Source: Acidimicrobiia bacterium (GTDB lineage: Bacteria; Actinomycetota; Acidimicrobiia; Acidimicrobiales; Bin134). Taken from it: a stretch of DNA of 64,000 nucleotides. The stretch is from the NCBI GenBank assembly GCA_022822905.1, contig JAJDYE010000027.1:78168-142167 (forward strand). Direction: 5' to 3'. Shown here in pieces: positions 6,592 through 14,866 of the stretch. The notes beneath the pieces were generated by a model. The model was not told where the DNA came from, searched no databases, and saw only the letters and a list, made by a program, of their open reading frames with translations. Positions within the stretch are counted from its first letter, which is position 1, and every line of letters starts with the position of its first letter. A program made the position numbers and the translations under genes.

Positions 6592-6923
6592 CCCGGCGGG
6601 GCGAGATCTGGCTTGTCGACCTCGACCCCACGGCCGGCCACGAGCAGCGCGGCACCCGACCCGTGATGGTGGTGTCGCCCGCAGAGTTCAACGCTGTCAC
6701 CGGCACACCGATCGTGGTGCCGATCACCACGGGCGGGCAGTTCGCCCGCCGGCGAGGCTTCGCCGTGTCCCTTGACGCTGCTGATACTCGAACCCGTGGC
6801 GTGGTGCGCTGCGACCAGCCCCGCGTGCTCGACCTGGCGGCGCGCAACGGCAGATTCCTCGAGGAAGCGCCCGCGAGCATCGCCGACGAGGTGATCGCCC
6901 GCCTCGCGGCCATCCTCAGCTAG
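6588..6923 (+). CDS. mazF: MazF/PemK-family endoribonuclease toxin
   Basis: 111 residues with a GTG start overlapping the antitoxin stop. The family blocks are clear: RRGEIWLVDLDPTAGHEQRGTRPVMVVSP at the N-terminus, PIVVPITTG in the middle, and RGVVRCDQPRVLDLAARNGRF with the catalytic-loop Asp-Gln-Pro-Arg. These are the ChpB/MazF active-site features (Arg, Thr and Gln-Pro). It cleaves mRNA at short sequence motifs when unbound. It is not closely related to the second MazF at 11151-11495, so it is not a recent duplicate of it. Confidence 0.93.
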   Translation: MTRRGEIWLVDLDPTAGHEQRGTRPVMVVSPAEFNAVTGTPIVVPITTGGQFARRRGFAVSLDAADTRTRGVVRCDQPRVLDLAARNGRFLEEAPASIADEVIARLAAILS

Positions 6924-7035
6924 TAAGGGCCGCTGGTCGGTTGCTGGCCGACCCGTATCCAGCTTCCGGTGGTTCGGCGCCGACCCTGAGCATCCCGAGC
7001 AGGCCTTTCGTCTGCGGTTGAGGCCAGTCATGCTC

Positions 7036-7048
7036 TTAGCTAAGCTAG
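7036..7048 (+). promoter_or_regulatory. Phd-type operator, copy 2
   Basis: TTAGCTAAGCTAG is identical to the copy 1 operator except for its last base, and ends four bases before the ATG at 7053. Cross-regulation between the two modules is therefore likely. Confidence 0.5.
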
Positions 7049-7052
7049 GACT

Positions 7053-7310
7053 ATGTCTACTCGGGTGGTTAACACTCATGAGGCGAAGTCGCGGCTGTCG
7101 GAGTTGATCCGCGAGGCCGAGGCGGGTGTTGAGGTGATCGTGGCCCGCAACGGCCATCCGGTGGCCAAGATCGTTCCATGGCGTCCTGGTCGTCCGGCCC
7201 GGGTTGCCGGAGCGTGGGCTGGCCGGGTTGGATACCGCGGCGATGTGGTCGGCTCCGATGCTGAGATCGTGGATATGTTCGATGAGTCGGCCGAGGCAGG
7301 AATGCCGTGA
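7053..7310 (+). CDS. Phd/YefM-family antitoxin (copy 2)
   Basis: 85 residues and nearly identical to the antitoxin at 4946-5203, with four substitutions (Ser2, Arg44, Gly83, Pro85 here). The THEAKSRLSELIREAEAG DNA-binding core and the toxin-binding tail are unchanged, so each antitoxin can probably neutralise either toxin. It overlaps the toxin gene by four bases. The start has no room for a ribosome binding site after the operator. Confidence 0.93.
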   Translation: MSTRVVNTHEAKSRLSELIREAEAGVEVIVARNGHPVAKIVPWRPGRPARVAGAWAGRVGYRGDVVGSDAEIVDMFDESAEAGMP

Positions 7311-7687
7311 GGGTCTTGGTGGATAGCCATGTCGCCCTGTGGTGGCTCGAAGACAGCGACTCCCTGGGCTCGCAATGCCGCCAATTGATTGAGAACGCCG
7401 ATGAGGTCTACTTCTCGGCAGTCACTCCGTGGGAGCTTGGGATCAAGCGAGCGTTGGGCAAGCTGACCATGCCCGATGGTCTTGTCGCTGCGCTCCAGTC
7501 AGGAGGGTTCGTTCCCCTAGCCATCTCAACGGACCACGCCGAGCACGCCCCGGCGCTTCCCGCCCACCACCAAGACCCTTTCGACCGGATGCTCATTGCC
7601 CAAGCCCAACTCGAAGCACTGGGCCTAGTGACCGCCGACCAGTCTCTGGGCTCCTACGACATAGAAGTCATCGACGCCCGACGCTGA
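7307..7687 (+). CDS. PIN-domain ribonuclease toxin (copy 2)
   Basis: 126 residues with all four PIN acidic residues conserved as in copy 1. Substitutions relative to copy 1 are scattered (positions 3, 16, 18, 68, 83, 106, 112-113, the Ile-Val pair near 121 and the last residue). They are mostly conservative, which suggests both copies remained under selection after duplication. It starts at a GTG inside the antitoxin stop. It ends six bases from the convergent DUF1214 gene. Confidence 0.93.
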   Translation: MRVLVDSHVALWWLEDSDSLGSQCRQLIENADEVYFSAVTPWELGIKRALGKLTMPDGLVAALQSGGFVPLAISTDHAEHAPALPAHHQDPFDRMLIAQAQLEALGLVTADQSLGSYDIEVIDARR

Positions 7688-7692
7688 CCCAA

Positions 7693-8880
7693 TTATCGGC
7701 GGAGGCGGGCGAGGGCGGCTCGGCGTCGTTGGGCGAGGGCGGCCGATCGTGCGTCGGCGGTCAGTACGGCCTCGGAGCTGGGTATCGCGGCAGGGAGGTC
7801 CTCGATTGCGAGCAGTCGGGCGACGGGTTTGGGGATCACGCTGGCTTGATTCCACCGGAACAGGATCTGGCCTTGCGTGCAGCCGCCGAGATCTAGCCAG
7901 TTGTTGTAGCCGGGGTCGGCTTCGCTGACAACCACGCGAAGGGTGCCGTTGTCGAGCACCGCTTGTCCGGCGTTGAGGCTGGATTGCCGGTTGACCCAGT
8001 CGGTGGACTGCCCCCAGATGTCGCCGAGTTGCACGTTCCAGTAGACGCACTCGGGGACCTCGACCTCGATGAGGAGCGCTTGGCCTGGGGCAATGTCGTA
8101 CCAGCACTCGGCATACGCCTGATCGGTGGCGCCGCCCAATGATCCGACATCTTCGAGTGGGGTCGGCTCGATATGTTCGAACGAGTTGACCTCCCCCCGA
8201 ACAATGTGCTCCCGGTAGTAGCCATTCCAGAACGGGGGAACACGGTTCACCTCGGCGGATACGGAGCGCAATTTGGAAGCCAGCAGCTCGGGGGTGATCC
8301 GAGATGCCGGTGGATCTTCGGAGAGGCATCGAAGCGAAAGGGCTGCCAGCGACTCGCTCTCCCAATCCGAGAAAAACTGGCGCACAAGCAGGGACGTGCG
8401 CTTGGCAGTGAGCTCGAACCACGGATGGCCGGTGGTCCCCGGATCGGGTTGCGAGCTCAGCGTCACCGTGAAGTCGCCGTTCTCGTCGGCACCGAGTTCG
8501 GAGACGTGGATGTTCCTCACGAACTCGAAATCACCCGTGCCCCACTTCATGCTCATCAAGGCAATGCCGAGGTACGCAACCGACCCGATATTGCCGGAGA
8601 ACTCGTAGTCGTGGACCAAATCGATCGGGGCGGACTGATAGAGCGCATCAGGATTGTCGAGTCCCATCTTCGACGGGTGGAACCAGGCGAGCTCCGGGAA
8701 CCTTGGGTCGGCGTTCTCGAACGTCGCCAAGCACGCCTTGACCAGCGACCTAACCACGTGGCGAACTCCCTCGGCCTCGTCGATGGGGGACTCCGTCACC
8801 TGATCGTCGGCGAAGATGTAGTCGACCGACCCCTTCAGCTCCTCGCAGAAGTCGATCCAAGCCTGCTGCATTTGAGACAT
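7693..8880 (-). CDS. DUF1214 domain protein (paralog 1)
   Basis: 395 residues, soluble, no signal peptide. The C-terminal third is the DUF1214 beta-sandwich: ALLIEVEVPECVYWNVQLGD, then RQSSLNAGQAVLDNGTLRVVVSEADPGYNNWLDLGG and GQILFRWN. The N-terminal part has the PDALYQSAPID and EFSGNIGSVAYLGIAL blocks seen in the other two copies here (31483-32592 and 33546-34625). The biochemical role of the family is unknown; it is abundant in actinobacteria that degrade steroids and other hydrophobic compounds. The Ala/Arg-rich tail after residue 365 is specific to this copy. Confidence 0.82.
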   Translation of the reverse strand: MSQMQQAWIDFCEELKGSVDYIFADDQVTESPIDEAEGVRHVVRSLVKACLATFENADPRFPELAWFHPSKMGLDNPDALYQSAPIDLVHDYEFSGNIGSVAYLGIALMSMKWGTGDFEFVRNIHVSELGADENGDFTVTLSSQPDPGTTGHPWFELTAKRTSLLVRQFFSDWESESLAALSLRCLSEDPPASRITPELLASKLRSVSAEVNRVPPFWNGYYREHIVRGEVNSFEHIEPTPLEDVGSLGGATDQAYAECWYDIAPGQALLIEVEVPECVYWNVQLGDIWGQSTDWVNRQSSLNAGQAVLDNGTLRVVVSEADPGYNNWLDLGGCTQGQILFRWNQASVIPKPVARLLAIEDLPAAIPSSEAVLTADARSAALAQRRRAALARLRR

Positions 8881-8973
8881 GTCGGAACGGTAGTCAATTG
8901 AAGCAAAAGACCAGCTTTGGCCCCAGAAGGGAAAGACGCAATGCGCTCAGCAATTTCGGTTTAGGGTCAGTTG

Positions 8974-10158
8974 ATGCTTGACGATCGCCGTGTGGCTGAG
9001 GGACGAATTGCTTGGACCCGGCGACATATGCCGATTCTGGTTGAGACGCTCGGGGAATTCGCGCAGAAGCGGCCATTCGACGGGGTCACATTTGGGTTCC
9101 GCCTCCATCTTGAGCCCAAGACCGCGGTTCTGATTGAAGCGCTGATGGCAGGCGGTGCCCGCGTCATTGCGATGGGCAACGAGGGCACCACCCAGTTCGG
9201 GACCGCTGAGGTACTGCTCGACATCGGTTGCGAGGTCCTTGATCGGCCGGGTCAGGGGTCAGAGGCAACCGCAGCCAACCTCGCCCAGATCGCATCGGCG
9301 GAGCCGCAGTTGATTTTGGACAACGGAGCGGAACTCATCGTGGCCTGTCTGCGCAACTCGCGCGTGCCACTGGGGGCTACCGAGGAGACCACCTCGGGGG
9401 CGTTCCTATTGAGGGAGGAGCACGTTGGCGAGGTCTGTTTTCCCGTCATCGTGATCAACGACAGTCCCCTAAAGGCGATCGTGGAGAACAAACACGGTGT
9501 CGGTGAGTCTGTCGTCGACACGATTGGTCGAGTGACCAATATGTCGTTACACAAAAAGCGCGTCGCGGTGTACGGCTATGGCTGGTGCGGTCGCGGCATC
9601 GCCCTCTATGCCGAACGCCGGGGCGCCGACGTCACCGTGCTCGAACTCGATCCGACCAAGGCGCTTGAGGCCGCGATGGATGGGTTCGATGTCGCCGATG
9701 CGTCACACGTGCCGGTCGATGCCAACGTGGTCATCACCGCAACGGGCCGGGCTGGTGTGGTTGACCTCGCCGCGATCCAGCAGCTGCGCGACGGTGTGCT
9801 GTTGGCGAACGCCGGTCATATCGACACCGAGATAGACGTTGAGGCCCTGGAGAAGAGTGCGCCCGGAGTCGAACTGTCCCAATCGCTGACTCGTCACGAG
9901 CTCCCAAACGGCAAGACGGTGTTTTGCATCGCTGATGGCAAGATCGTCAACCTTGCCGCCTATGGAGGAATCGGCAACCCAATCGAGGCCATGGATCTAG
10001 GCCTGACCCTCCAAGCACGATCGCTCGCCGCACTCGTCGCACCGGACTGCGGACTCGAAGCTGGTCCCCAACCGGTTCCCGCGGCGGTCAACGATCAGGT
10101 TGCAACTGCGATGTTGTGCAGCATGGGTCAACCGTTTCCACCTGTTGACGCCCACTGA
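8974..10158 (+). CDS. S-adenosylhomocysteinase-like NAD-binding protein, divergent active site
   Basis: 394 residues from ATG 8974 (TTG 8971 is directly adjacent). The fold is that of S-adenosylhomocysteine hydrolase: GATEETTSG, INDSPLK, the NAD-binding VAVYGYGWCGRGIALYAERRG and the NAGHIDTEIDVEALE block. In true SAHH the Lys of NDSxxK is followed by Asp-Asn and then Cys in DNLYGCRES. Here that stretch reads ENKHGVGES, so Asp is Glu and Cys is Val. The C-terminal Lys/Tyr tail that closes the NAD site of its partner subunit is also absent. No methionine-cycle genes are nearby. It may act on another nucleoside thioether. Confidence 0.75.
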   Translation: MLDDRRVAEGRIAWTRRHMPILVETLGEFAQKRPFDGVTFGFRLHLEPKTAVLIEALMAGGARVIAMGNEGTTQFGTAEVLLDIGCEVLDRPGQGSEATAANLAQIASAEPQLILDNGAELIVACLRNSRVPLGATEETTSGAFLLREEHVGEVCFPVIVINDSPLKAIVENKHGVGESVVDTIGRVTNMSLHKKRVAVYGYGWCGRGIALYAERRGADVTVLELDPTKALEAAMDGFDVADASHVPVDANVVITATGRAGVVDLAAIQQLRDGVLLANAGHIDTEIDVEALEKSAPGVELSQSLTRHELPNGKTVFCIADGKIVNLAAYGGIGNPIEAMDLGLTLQARSLAALVAPDCGLEAGPQPVPAAVNDQVATAMLCSMGQPFPPVDAH

Positions 10159-10293
10159 CACACCGAGCATTCCATGGTCTCGCCGACCACCCAGTCGACT
10201 GCCCTAGATCGATGGGGGGCGCGTCCCAATGCCAGACGAGACGTCCCCGGGCACCCACGCTGGAACGCTCATTTGCGCTGGATCAGAGAAGGA

Positions 10294-10614
10294 TCACGCG
10301 AGTGGGGGCGGGGAGAGGTGAGCGGGGATGTCTCGTCGGGCGTGCAGGATGCGCCAGATGTCGATGCGGTTGTCGGTGGCCACGTAGAAGATGGGGTAGG
10401 GGAATTTCTGGAGAGGCCAGTTCCGAAGCTCTGGGATCTCTAGTTCAAATGCGAATCGGAGCGACCCGGTGAACGGATGCTGCTGAAGGTGGTTTATCGC
10501 GGCTTCTAGCGCGACTACGAAATTGAGTGCGGTGTCAGGACCGGCTTCCTCGCGGTAGTAGGCCACCGCGGCCTCGGCGTCGTTGGCCGCGAGGGCGCGG
10601 AGGTGGACTTGCAC
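10294..10614 (-). CDS. parE: ParE/RelE-family toxin
   Basis: 106 residues, typical length, with a GTG start. The ParE pattern is complete: MQVHLRALAANDAEAAVAYYREEAG, LEAAINHLQQHPFTG, the PLQKFPYPIFYV strand and DRIDIWRILHARRDIP-like end (here NRIDIWRILHARRDIP). ParE toxins inhibit DNA gyrase; RelE-type relatives cleave mRNA, and sequence alone cannot separate these reliably. The gene follows the antitoxin gene after three bases. Fragments of related modules lie at 6063-6288 and 4738-4866. Confidence 0.9.
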   Translation of the reverse strand: MQVHLRALAANDAEAAVAYYREEAGPDTALNFVVALEAAINHLQQHPFTGSLRFAFELEIPELRNWPLQKFPYPIFYVATDNRIDIWRILHARRDIPAHLSPPPLA

Positions 10615-10617
10615 GGG

Positions 10618-10851
10618 CTAGGTGTTGGCCTGTGCTTGGTCTCGGAGTGATTCGAAGTAGGTAGGGTCGGCTTCGGTGGTGATGGGGGAGCGGGCACCAT
10701 CGAGGAGCGCGTCTCGAAGTTGGCCGCGGTCGTAGTCGTGGCGGATCAGATCTCGTATGTACTCGCTGGTCGATCCATAGTTGCCATGGCTGACCTGAGA
10801 ATCGACAAAGCTCTTGAGATCGTCGGGAAGCGACACATTCATCGTGGCCAT
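10618..10851 (-). CDS. parD: ParD-type ribbon-helix-helix antitoxin
   Basis: 77 residues from ATG 10851 (ATG 10842 is also possible). A longer frame to 10902 was rejected because it would contain the operator. The ribbon-helix-helix is MNVSLPDDLKSFVDSQVSHGNYGSTSEYIRDLIRHD. The tail GQLRDALLDGARSP...YFESLRDQAQ binds ParE. The antitoxin probably represses its own operon through the palindrome at 10871-10887. It is first in a two-gene operon. Confidence 0.9.
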   Translation of the reverse strand: MATMNVSLPDDLKSFVDSQVSHGNYGSTSEYIRDLIRHDYDRGQLRDALLDGARSPITTEADPTYFESLRDQAQANT

Positions 10852-10870
10852 TTCCCAAGAGTCTAGCATT

Positions 10871-10887
10871 TTGGCAATCTTTGCCAA
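10871..10887 (-). promoter_or_regulatory. ParD operator palindrome
   Basis: TTGGCAA-TCT-TTGCCAA has perfect 7-base arms about a 3-base centre, 20 bases upstream of the ParD start. The symmetry fits a ribbon-helix-helix dimer pair. Confidence 0.6.
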
Positions 10888-10972
10888 AGCATGCGTGTTC
10901 ATATGAGGGGTGGCTGCTACAGGAAGCGGCTTCCGCGGTTGGTTATGTATTCAAAGTTGCTAACATTTCTGC

Positions 10973-11167
10973 ATGCAAAGCACTAGCGTGCGGATCGACA
11001 TCGCTACGCACCGAGAGTTGAAGGAACTGGCCGCTTCCCTGGGCACCACGGTGGGCGACACAGTTGCCATCGCGGTGCGGCGGTTGCGCCAAGACGAGAT
11101 CGGAGCTGAGTTGCACGGTGAACTCACTATTGAAGAGGTCAGTTGGCTCGATGCTGACCTCGGGTGA
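10973..11167 (+). CDS. ribbon-helix-helix antitoxin of a MazF module
   Basis: 64 residues. The N-terminus SVRIDIATHRELKELAASLGTTVGDTVAIAVRRL is a ribbon-helix-helix or VapB-like DNA-binding domain; the acidic C-terminus (IEEVSWLDADLG) would bind the toxin. A -10-like TAACAT lies 10 bases before the ATG with no Shine-Dalgarno, suggesting a leaderless mRNA. It overlaps the toxin gene by 17 bases. A decayed copy of its 3' half is at 2091-2173. Confidence 0.85.
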   Translation: MQSTSVRIDIATHRELKELAASLGTTVGDTVAIAVRRLRQDEIGAELHGELTIEEVSWLDADLG

Positions 11168-11495
11168 TGTCGTTGACTTAGATCTGGGGGCACCTGAGGG
11201 ACGAGAAGCTGGGTTTCGGCATCCCGCAGTTGTGGTGACCGCCCAGCGAGTGCTTGATGCTGGGCCGAGTATTGTCCAGGTGGTTCCGCTTACGACGGTC
11301 CTTCGAAAGTTTGCATCAGAGGTGGAGTTTGAAGCCGATTTCGAGAATGGGCTGGACCATGCGTCAGCCGCCCAGTGTCAGCACATCCGCGCCGTTGCTG
11401 CTAGCCGCATCGAAAACACTAGGGGCAATGTCGGCGGTACAGTGCTCAACCAGGTCCGGGAAGTGCTCGGCATCATCCTAGATCTGCCCGGGTAG
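11151..11495 (+). CDS. MazF/PemK-family toxin
   Basis: 114 residues from ATG 11151, chosen because the conserved SGDVVDLDLGAPEGREAGFRHPAVVVTAQ begins right after it. The core VVPLTTVLRKF and the C-terminal LDHASAAQCQHIRAV (usual Gln-x-Arg region) follow. The fold is MazF-like, with mRNA cleavage as the expected activity. The decayed paralog at 2156-2499 is about 9 kb away in the same orientation, so the two probably come from one duplication of the module. Confidence 0.88.
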   Translation: MLTSGDVVDLDLGAPEGREAGFRHPAVVVTAQRVLDAGPSIVQVVPLTTVLRKFASEVEFEADFENGLDHASAAQCQHIRAVAASRIENTRGNVGGTVLNQVREVLGIILDLPG

Positions 11496-11560
11496 ACCTC
11501 GAGCTCCACGGATTTGGAATCAGAGGAGCCTCGCCTGACGCCTGGTGGCGTTGGTCGCGG

Positions 11561-13039
11561 TCACTCGGTGATTGGCTGCGATGTGGGGGTTCCGCTTACT
11601 CGGTGGTCGGCCACCGTTTGATCCAAGGCCTTCGACATTTGTGTCACGAGATCGCGTTCGGTGCCATAGCGGTTGTCGCGCTCGGGGAGGTCGTGCACGA
11701 GGTTGAACAGCTCCCCGGGATGATTGTGGGCCACGTAGCCGCGCTCGGAGCGGTACCAGTCGGGTTCTTCCCTCTCGCTCCCGCTCGGCGCGTCCACAAA
11801 TAGCCACGGTCCTTGGCGCAGGGCGAACCGGCCATCGCCGCCGTGAAGCACCAGAGAGGTGCGCCCTCCTTCTTGGCCGCGCAGTACCGGAAGCATTGAT
11901 TCGCTGTCGAGCTCGCCGAAGTCTTCCAGGGACGAGTTGAGAACATCGGCGCAGGTGGCGAGCAAGTCTGAAAGCGACACCAGGGCGTCCGAAGTCGAGC
12001 CTTCGGGAATGACCCCGGGCCAAGAAGCGAGAAAAGGCACCCGGTGTCCGCCCTCCCACACGTCGCGTTTGACTCCCCGCAAGGGTCCCATGCTGTAGTG
12101 CTGCGTTCGGCGAGCGCGAGCGAAGGCGCCTTCATCGTCGGCGACTTCGAGCTCGGGTCCGTTGTCGCTCGTGAATACCACCAGGGTGTTCTCAGTGCAG
12201 CCCGCGTGGTCGAGCGCAGCCGTAATCTCGCCTACTACCCAATCGACTTCGCAAACGAAGTCTCCATAGGCCCCAATCCCGCTGCGTCCCTCGAACTGCT
12301 CATTCGGGACAACCGGTGAGTGGGGGCTGGTCAGCGGGAAGTAAAGGAAGAAGGGCTGTCTGCTCGCAGCGGCCTCGGAGATGAAAGCGACCGCACGCTT
12401 GGTGCATTCAGGGACGATGTTGCGAGGTTCCCAACTGGCCACCGCCCGGCCGTCATGACCGTAGACGTGGGCCGGCTTTGGTTCGGTCGGCGCTTCGACG
12501 ACCCGGTCGTCCTCAAACCAGGTATAGGGGGCGAAGTTGGGCACGTCCACACCGAAATAGGAGTCAAACCCGTGGTCGGTGGGCCCGCCGCCGATGGGGC
12601 GGGTGTAGTCGATGTTGTCTTCGTAGACGGCGCGCTTTGGGTCGCAGTAGGCACCGTAGGGGAGTGTGTCGTTGGGCCGGGTTCCGTCCTTGGTCGGCCA
12701 GTCCCACCCAAGGTGCCATTTCCCAATGCAGGCTGTCCGGTAGCCGTGCTCCTGGAGCAGCGTTGCCACGGTCTGTTGCCCGGGTTCGATGAGCGGCGCA
12801 TCCCAGTGCCAGACGATGCCTCTCTTCAGCCGTGTCCTCCAGGCATAGCGACCGGTGAGGATGCTGTATCGGCTGGGACTGCACACCGCCGAAGTGGCGT
12901 GGGCATCGCGAAATCTCTTGCCCCGCTGGGCGAGGGCATCGATATTTGGGGTCGGGATTCTGCCCCCGGTCTCGTTGCAGCCCACGTCTCCATAGCCGAG
13001 GTCGTCGGCGAGGATGTAGACGATGTTCGGGCGCTTCAC
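11561..13039 (-). CDS. sulfatase (arylsulfatase A / N-acetylgalactosamine sulfatase type)
   Basis: About 492 residues. GTG 13039 is preferred because RPNIVYILADDLGYGD, the usual N-terminus, follows it; TTG 13069 would add ten residues. The formylglycine site is CSPSR (in SAVCSPSRYSILTGRY, near residue 55), the type I Cys sulfatase motif, so a formylglycine-generating enzyme elsewhere is needed. Metal ligands (Asp-Asp in LADD, and SDNGPE) and the GKWHLG block are present. No signal peptide is seen, which suggests a cytoplasmic enzyme acting on an imported sulfate ester. Its substrate is unknown. It points towards the TA island and is 65-95 bases downstream of the ThDP enzyme on the same strand. 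Confidence 0.93.
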   Translation of the reverse strand: MKRPNIVYILADDLGYGDVGCNETGGRIPTPNIDALAQRGKRFRDAHATSAVCSPSRYSILTGRYAWRTRLKRGIVWHWDAPLIEPGQQTVATLLQEHGYRTACIGKWHLGWDWPTKDGTRPNDTLPYGAYCDPKRAVYEDNIDYTRPIGGGPTDHGFDSYFGVDVPNFAPYTWFEDDRVVEAPTEPKPAHVYGHDGRAVASWEPRNIVPECTKRAVAFISEAAASRQPFFLYFPLTSPHSPVVPNEQFEGRSGIGAYGDFVCEVDWVVGEITAALDHAGCTENTLVVFTSDNGPELEVADDEGAFARARRTQHYSMGPLRGVKRDVWEGGHRVPFLASWPGVIPEGSTSDALVSLSDLLATCADVLNSSLEDFGELDSESMLPVLRGQEGGRTSLVLHGGDGRFALRQGPWLFVDAPSGSEREEPDWYRSERGYVAHNHPGELFNLVHDLPERDNRYGTERDLVTQMSKALDQTVADHRVSGTPTSQPITE

Positions 13040-13133
13040 CTGGCCTAGCAACCTACTTTGATTTCCCAACGAACGAACGGCGGGTCATCGACGGGGCGTT
13101 AAGCAGGCCTTCGGTGCTCTGCTACTGGCTTGT

Positions 13134-14750
13134 TCAAAATGCGTTGGTGGGGAGGGGGTCGATGGCCAGCTCGATGACTGCGGGGCGAGTTTCGGGGATC
13201 ATTTCCCGAATTGCGTGGCCGAGACCGGTTTCATCGGTCACTCGGGTGGCGGCGCAGCCGAACGACTCGGCGTATTTCACCAGATCGGGATTGCGCAACT
13301 CGGTGCCGAGGAGCCTGCCGCCGTAGTTGAGCTCTTGGTCGAGGCGGGTGTTGCCGTAGCCGCTGTCGTTGACCACGATGTGGAGGGAGCCGATGTCGTA
13401 TTGGACGGCGGTGGCCAGCTCGTTGCTGGCGAACAGGAAGCCTCCGTCGCCGCTGATTGACACGGCTGGGCGCTCGGGGGCGGCCAGCTTGGCGCCGAGG
13501 GTCATGTTCATGGCGAAGCCGAGGGTGCCCATGTACGAGGAAGTGAGATAGGAGCGCGGGTGGGCCACCGGCAGGTACATGTGGCACATGTAGCCCACCA
13601 TGGTGGCGTCAACGGCCAACACTACGTCTTCGGGCAGGCTGTCGCTCAGGGCTTCGACGATTGCGGCTTGGGGACCGGCAGCGCGGTGGGCGGCATCGAC
13701 CTGTCGGCGAGCCTCCTGCCACTCGCCGGAGCGGTCGGGGCTCGGATCGCTGATCTGGCGCAGCGCGCCGAGCAGGTCGGTTGCCCCGGCTTCGGCGTCG
13801 CCCACCAGGGCCACCTCGGGCCGGGTGAATCGGCCGATCTCCGCGGGATCGACGTCGAGATGAATCAGTCGGCTGCTTTCGCCTAGCCCGACGCCCTGGA
13901 GACGGGTTCCCACGGCGAGCACCACATCAGCACTGGCGATGACCGGCGCGAGTCGCTCGTGGACGAACATGGTGCCGATTGCCGCTGGATTGCGGCCGTC
14001 GATCACGCCCTTGCCCTCGCGAGTGGAAATGGTCGCCGCTTGGAGGTGATGTTGCAGATCGCGCAGGACCTGTGCTGCACCATGGGCCCCACCGCCCACC
14101 ACGATCAGGGGATGGTGTGCTTTGGCCAACAGCCTGGCGGCTTGCGAGACGAGATCGGGGTCTGGCCTCAGCGGCTCGCTGGCCACCGGCTCAATCACCG
14201 GGGCAGCAGTGGGCTCCCCCATGGTTTCGGGTGGGATCTCGAGGTGGGCCGGGCGGGGACGGCCGCTGGTCATAACCGCGAAGGCCCGTCGAACAGCGGC
14301 GGGAAGTTGATCGGCGTCGGTGACTCGCTCAGCGTGCTTGGTGATCGGCCGGACTACGTCGAGCTGATCGTGTACCTCGTGGGGAAGGCTGTTACCGCGG
14401 CCGATCGCGTCGCGGTTGATCTGTCCCGAAATCTGGAAGACCGGTGACGACGCGGCGTACGCCGTCGCCAAGCCCGCCCCCGCGTTGTACACGCCGGGGC
14501 CGGGCACGATCAGGGTTGTGCCCGGTTGTCCGCTCACTCGGGCATAGCCATCGGCCATGTAGGCGGTGGCCTGTTCATGGCGGGCGGTGATGTAGCGGAT
14601 CTTGTCGGCGCCGAGGTGGAACGAGTCGAGGATGGGCATGAGCTGCACTCCGGGGATGCCGAACACCACCTCGACGCCTTCGCGCGCAAGCTGCCTGACG
14701 ACCGCCGATCCGCCCGATCGTGTCGGCTGGGCCTCGATTCGCTCGGTCAT
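13134..14750 (-). CDS. thiamine-diphosphate enzyme, acetolactate-synthase-like
   Basis: 538 residues, full length. The catalytic Glu is in ITARHEQATAYMADGYAR (about residue 59). The central domain begins at about 190. The ThDP motif is GDGGFLFASNELATA ... VVNDSGYGN (about residues 430-465). The family decarboxylates 2-keto acids and either joins the product to a second keto acid or releases an aldehyde; acetolactate synthase, benzoylformate decarboxylase and sulfoacetaldehyde acetyltransferase look alike at this level. It is divergent from the ABC importer, sharing a 166-base control region with the tandem IclR-type sites, so it may belong to the same regulon. Confidence 0.85.
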   Translation of the reverse strand: MTERIEAQPTRSGGSAVVRQLAREGVEVVFGIPGVQLMPILDSFHLGADKIRYITARHEQATAYMADGYARVSGQPGTTLIVPGPGVYNAGAGLATAYAASSPVFQISGQINRDAIGRGNSLPHEVHDQLDVVRPITKHAERVTDADQLPAAVRRAFAVMTSGRPRPAHLEIPPETMGEPTAAPVIEPVASEPLRPDPDLVSQAARLLAKAHHPLIVVGGGAHGAAQVLRDLQHHLQAATISTREGKGVIDGRNPAAIGTMFVHERLAPVIASADVVLAVGTRLQGVGLGESSRLIHLDVDPAEIGRFTRPEVALVGDAEAGATDLLGALRQISDPSPDRSGEWQEARRQVDAAHRAAGPQAAIVEALSDSLPEDVVLAVDATMVGYMCHMYLPVAHPRSYLTSSYMGTLGFAMNMTLGAKLAAPERPAVSISGDGGFLFASNELATAVQYDIGSLHIVVNDSGYGNTRLDQELNYGGRLLGTELRNPDLVKYAESFGCAATRVTDETGLGHAIREMIPETRPAVIELAIDPLPTNAF

Positions 14751-14866
14751 AGTGCCTTCACCCTTGCCGTTCCTGTGGCAGCGGCAACATAGCGCGTCTT
14801 TGCGACATCGCTTCCAGTTCCATCCGCTTTGCTGGACATCTCTGGTCTCGTACCGTAGGGTAGCGA

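Larger units (their letters stand above)
7034..7691 (+). repeat. duplicated Phd/PIN module, copy 2
   Basis: Direct-repeat partner of 4927-5584. The pair brackets the tRNA-Leu, the parDE remnant and the MazEF module, and could recombine to delete 2,107 bases including the only intact tRNA-Leu(GAG) in view. Confidence 0.92.

Noticed and set aside
6138..7157. 339-residue minus-strand frame
   Set aside because: Antisense to the intact MazEF module; low-complexity Arg/Pro/Ser composition typical of high-GC shadow frames.
12320..13048. 242-residue plus-strand frame
   Set aside because: Antisense to the sulfatase, whose motifs are complete in the other frame.
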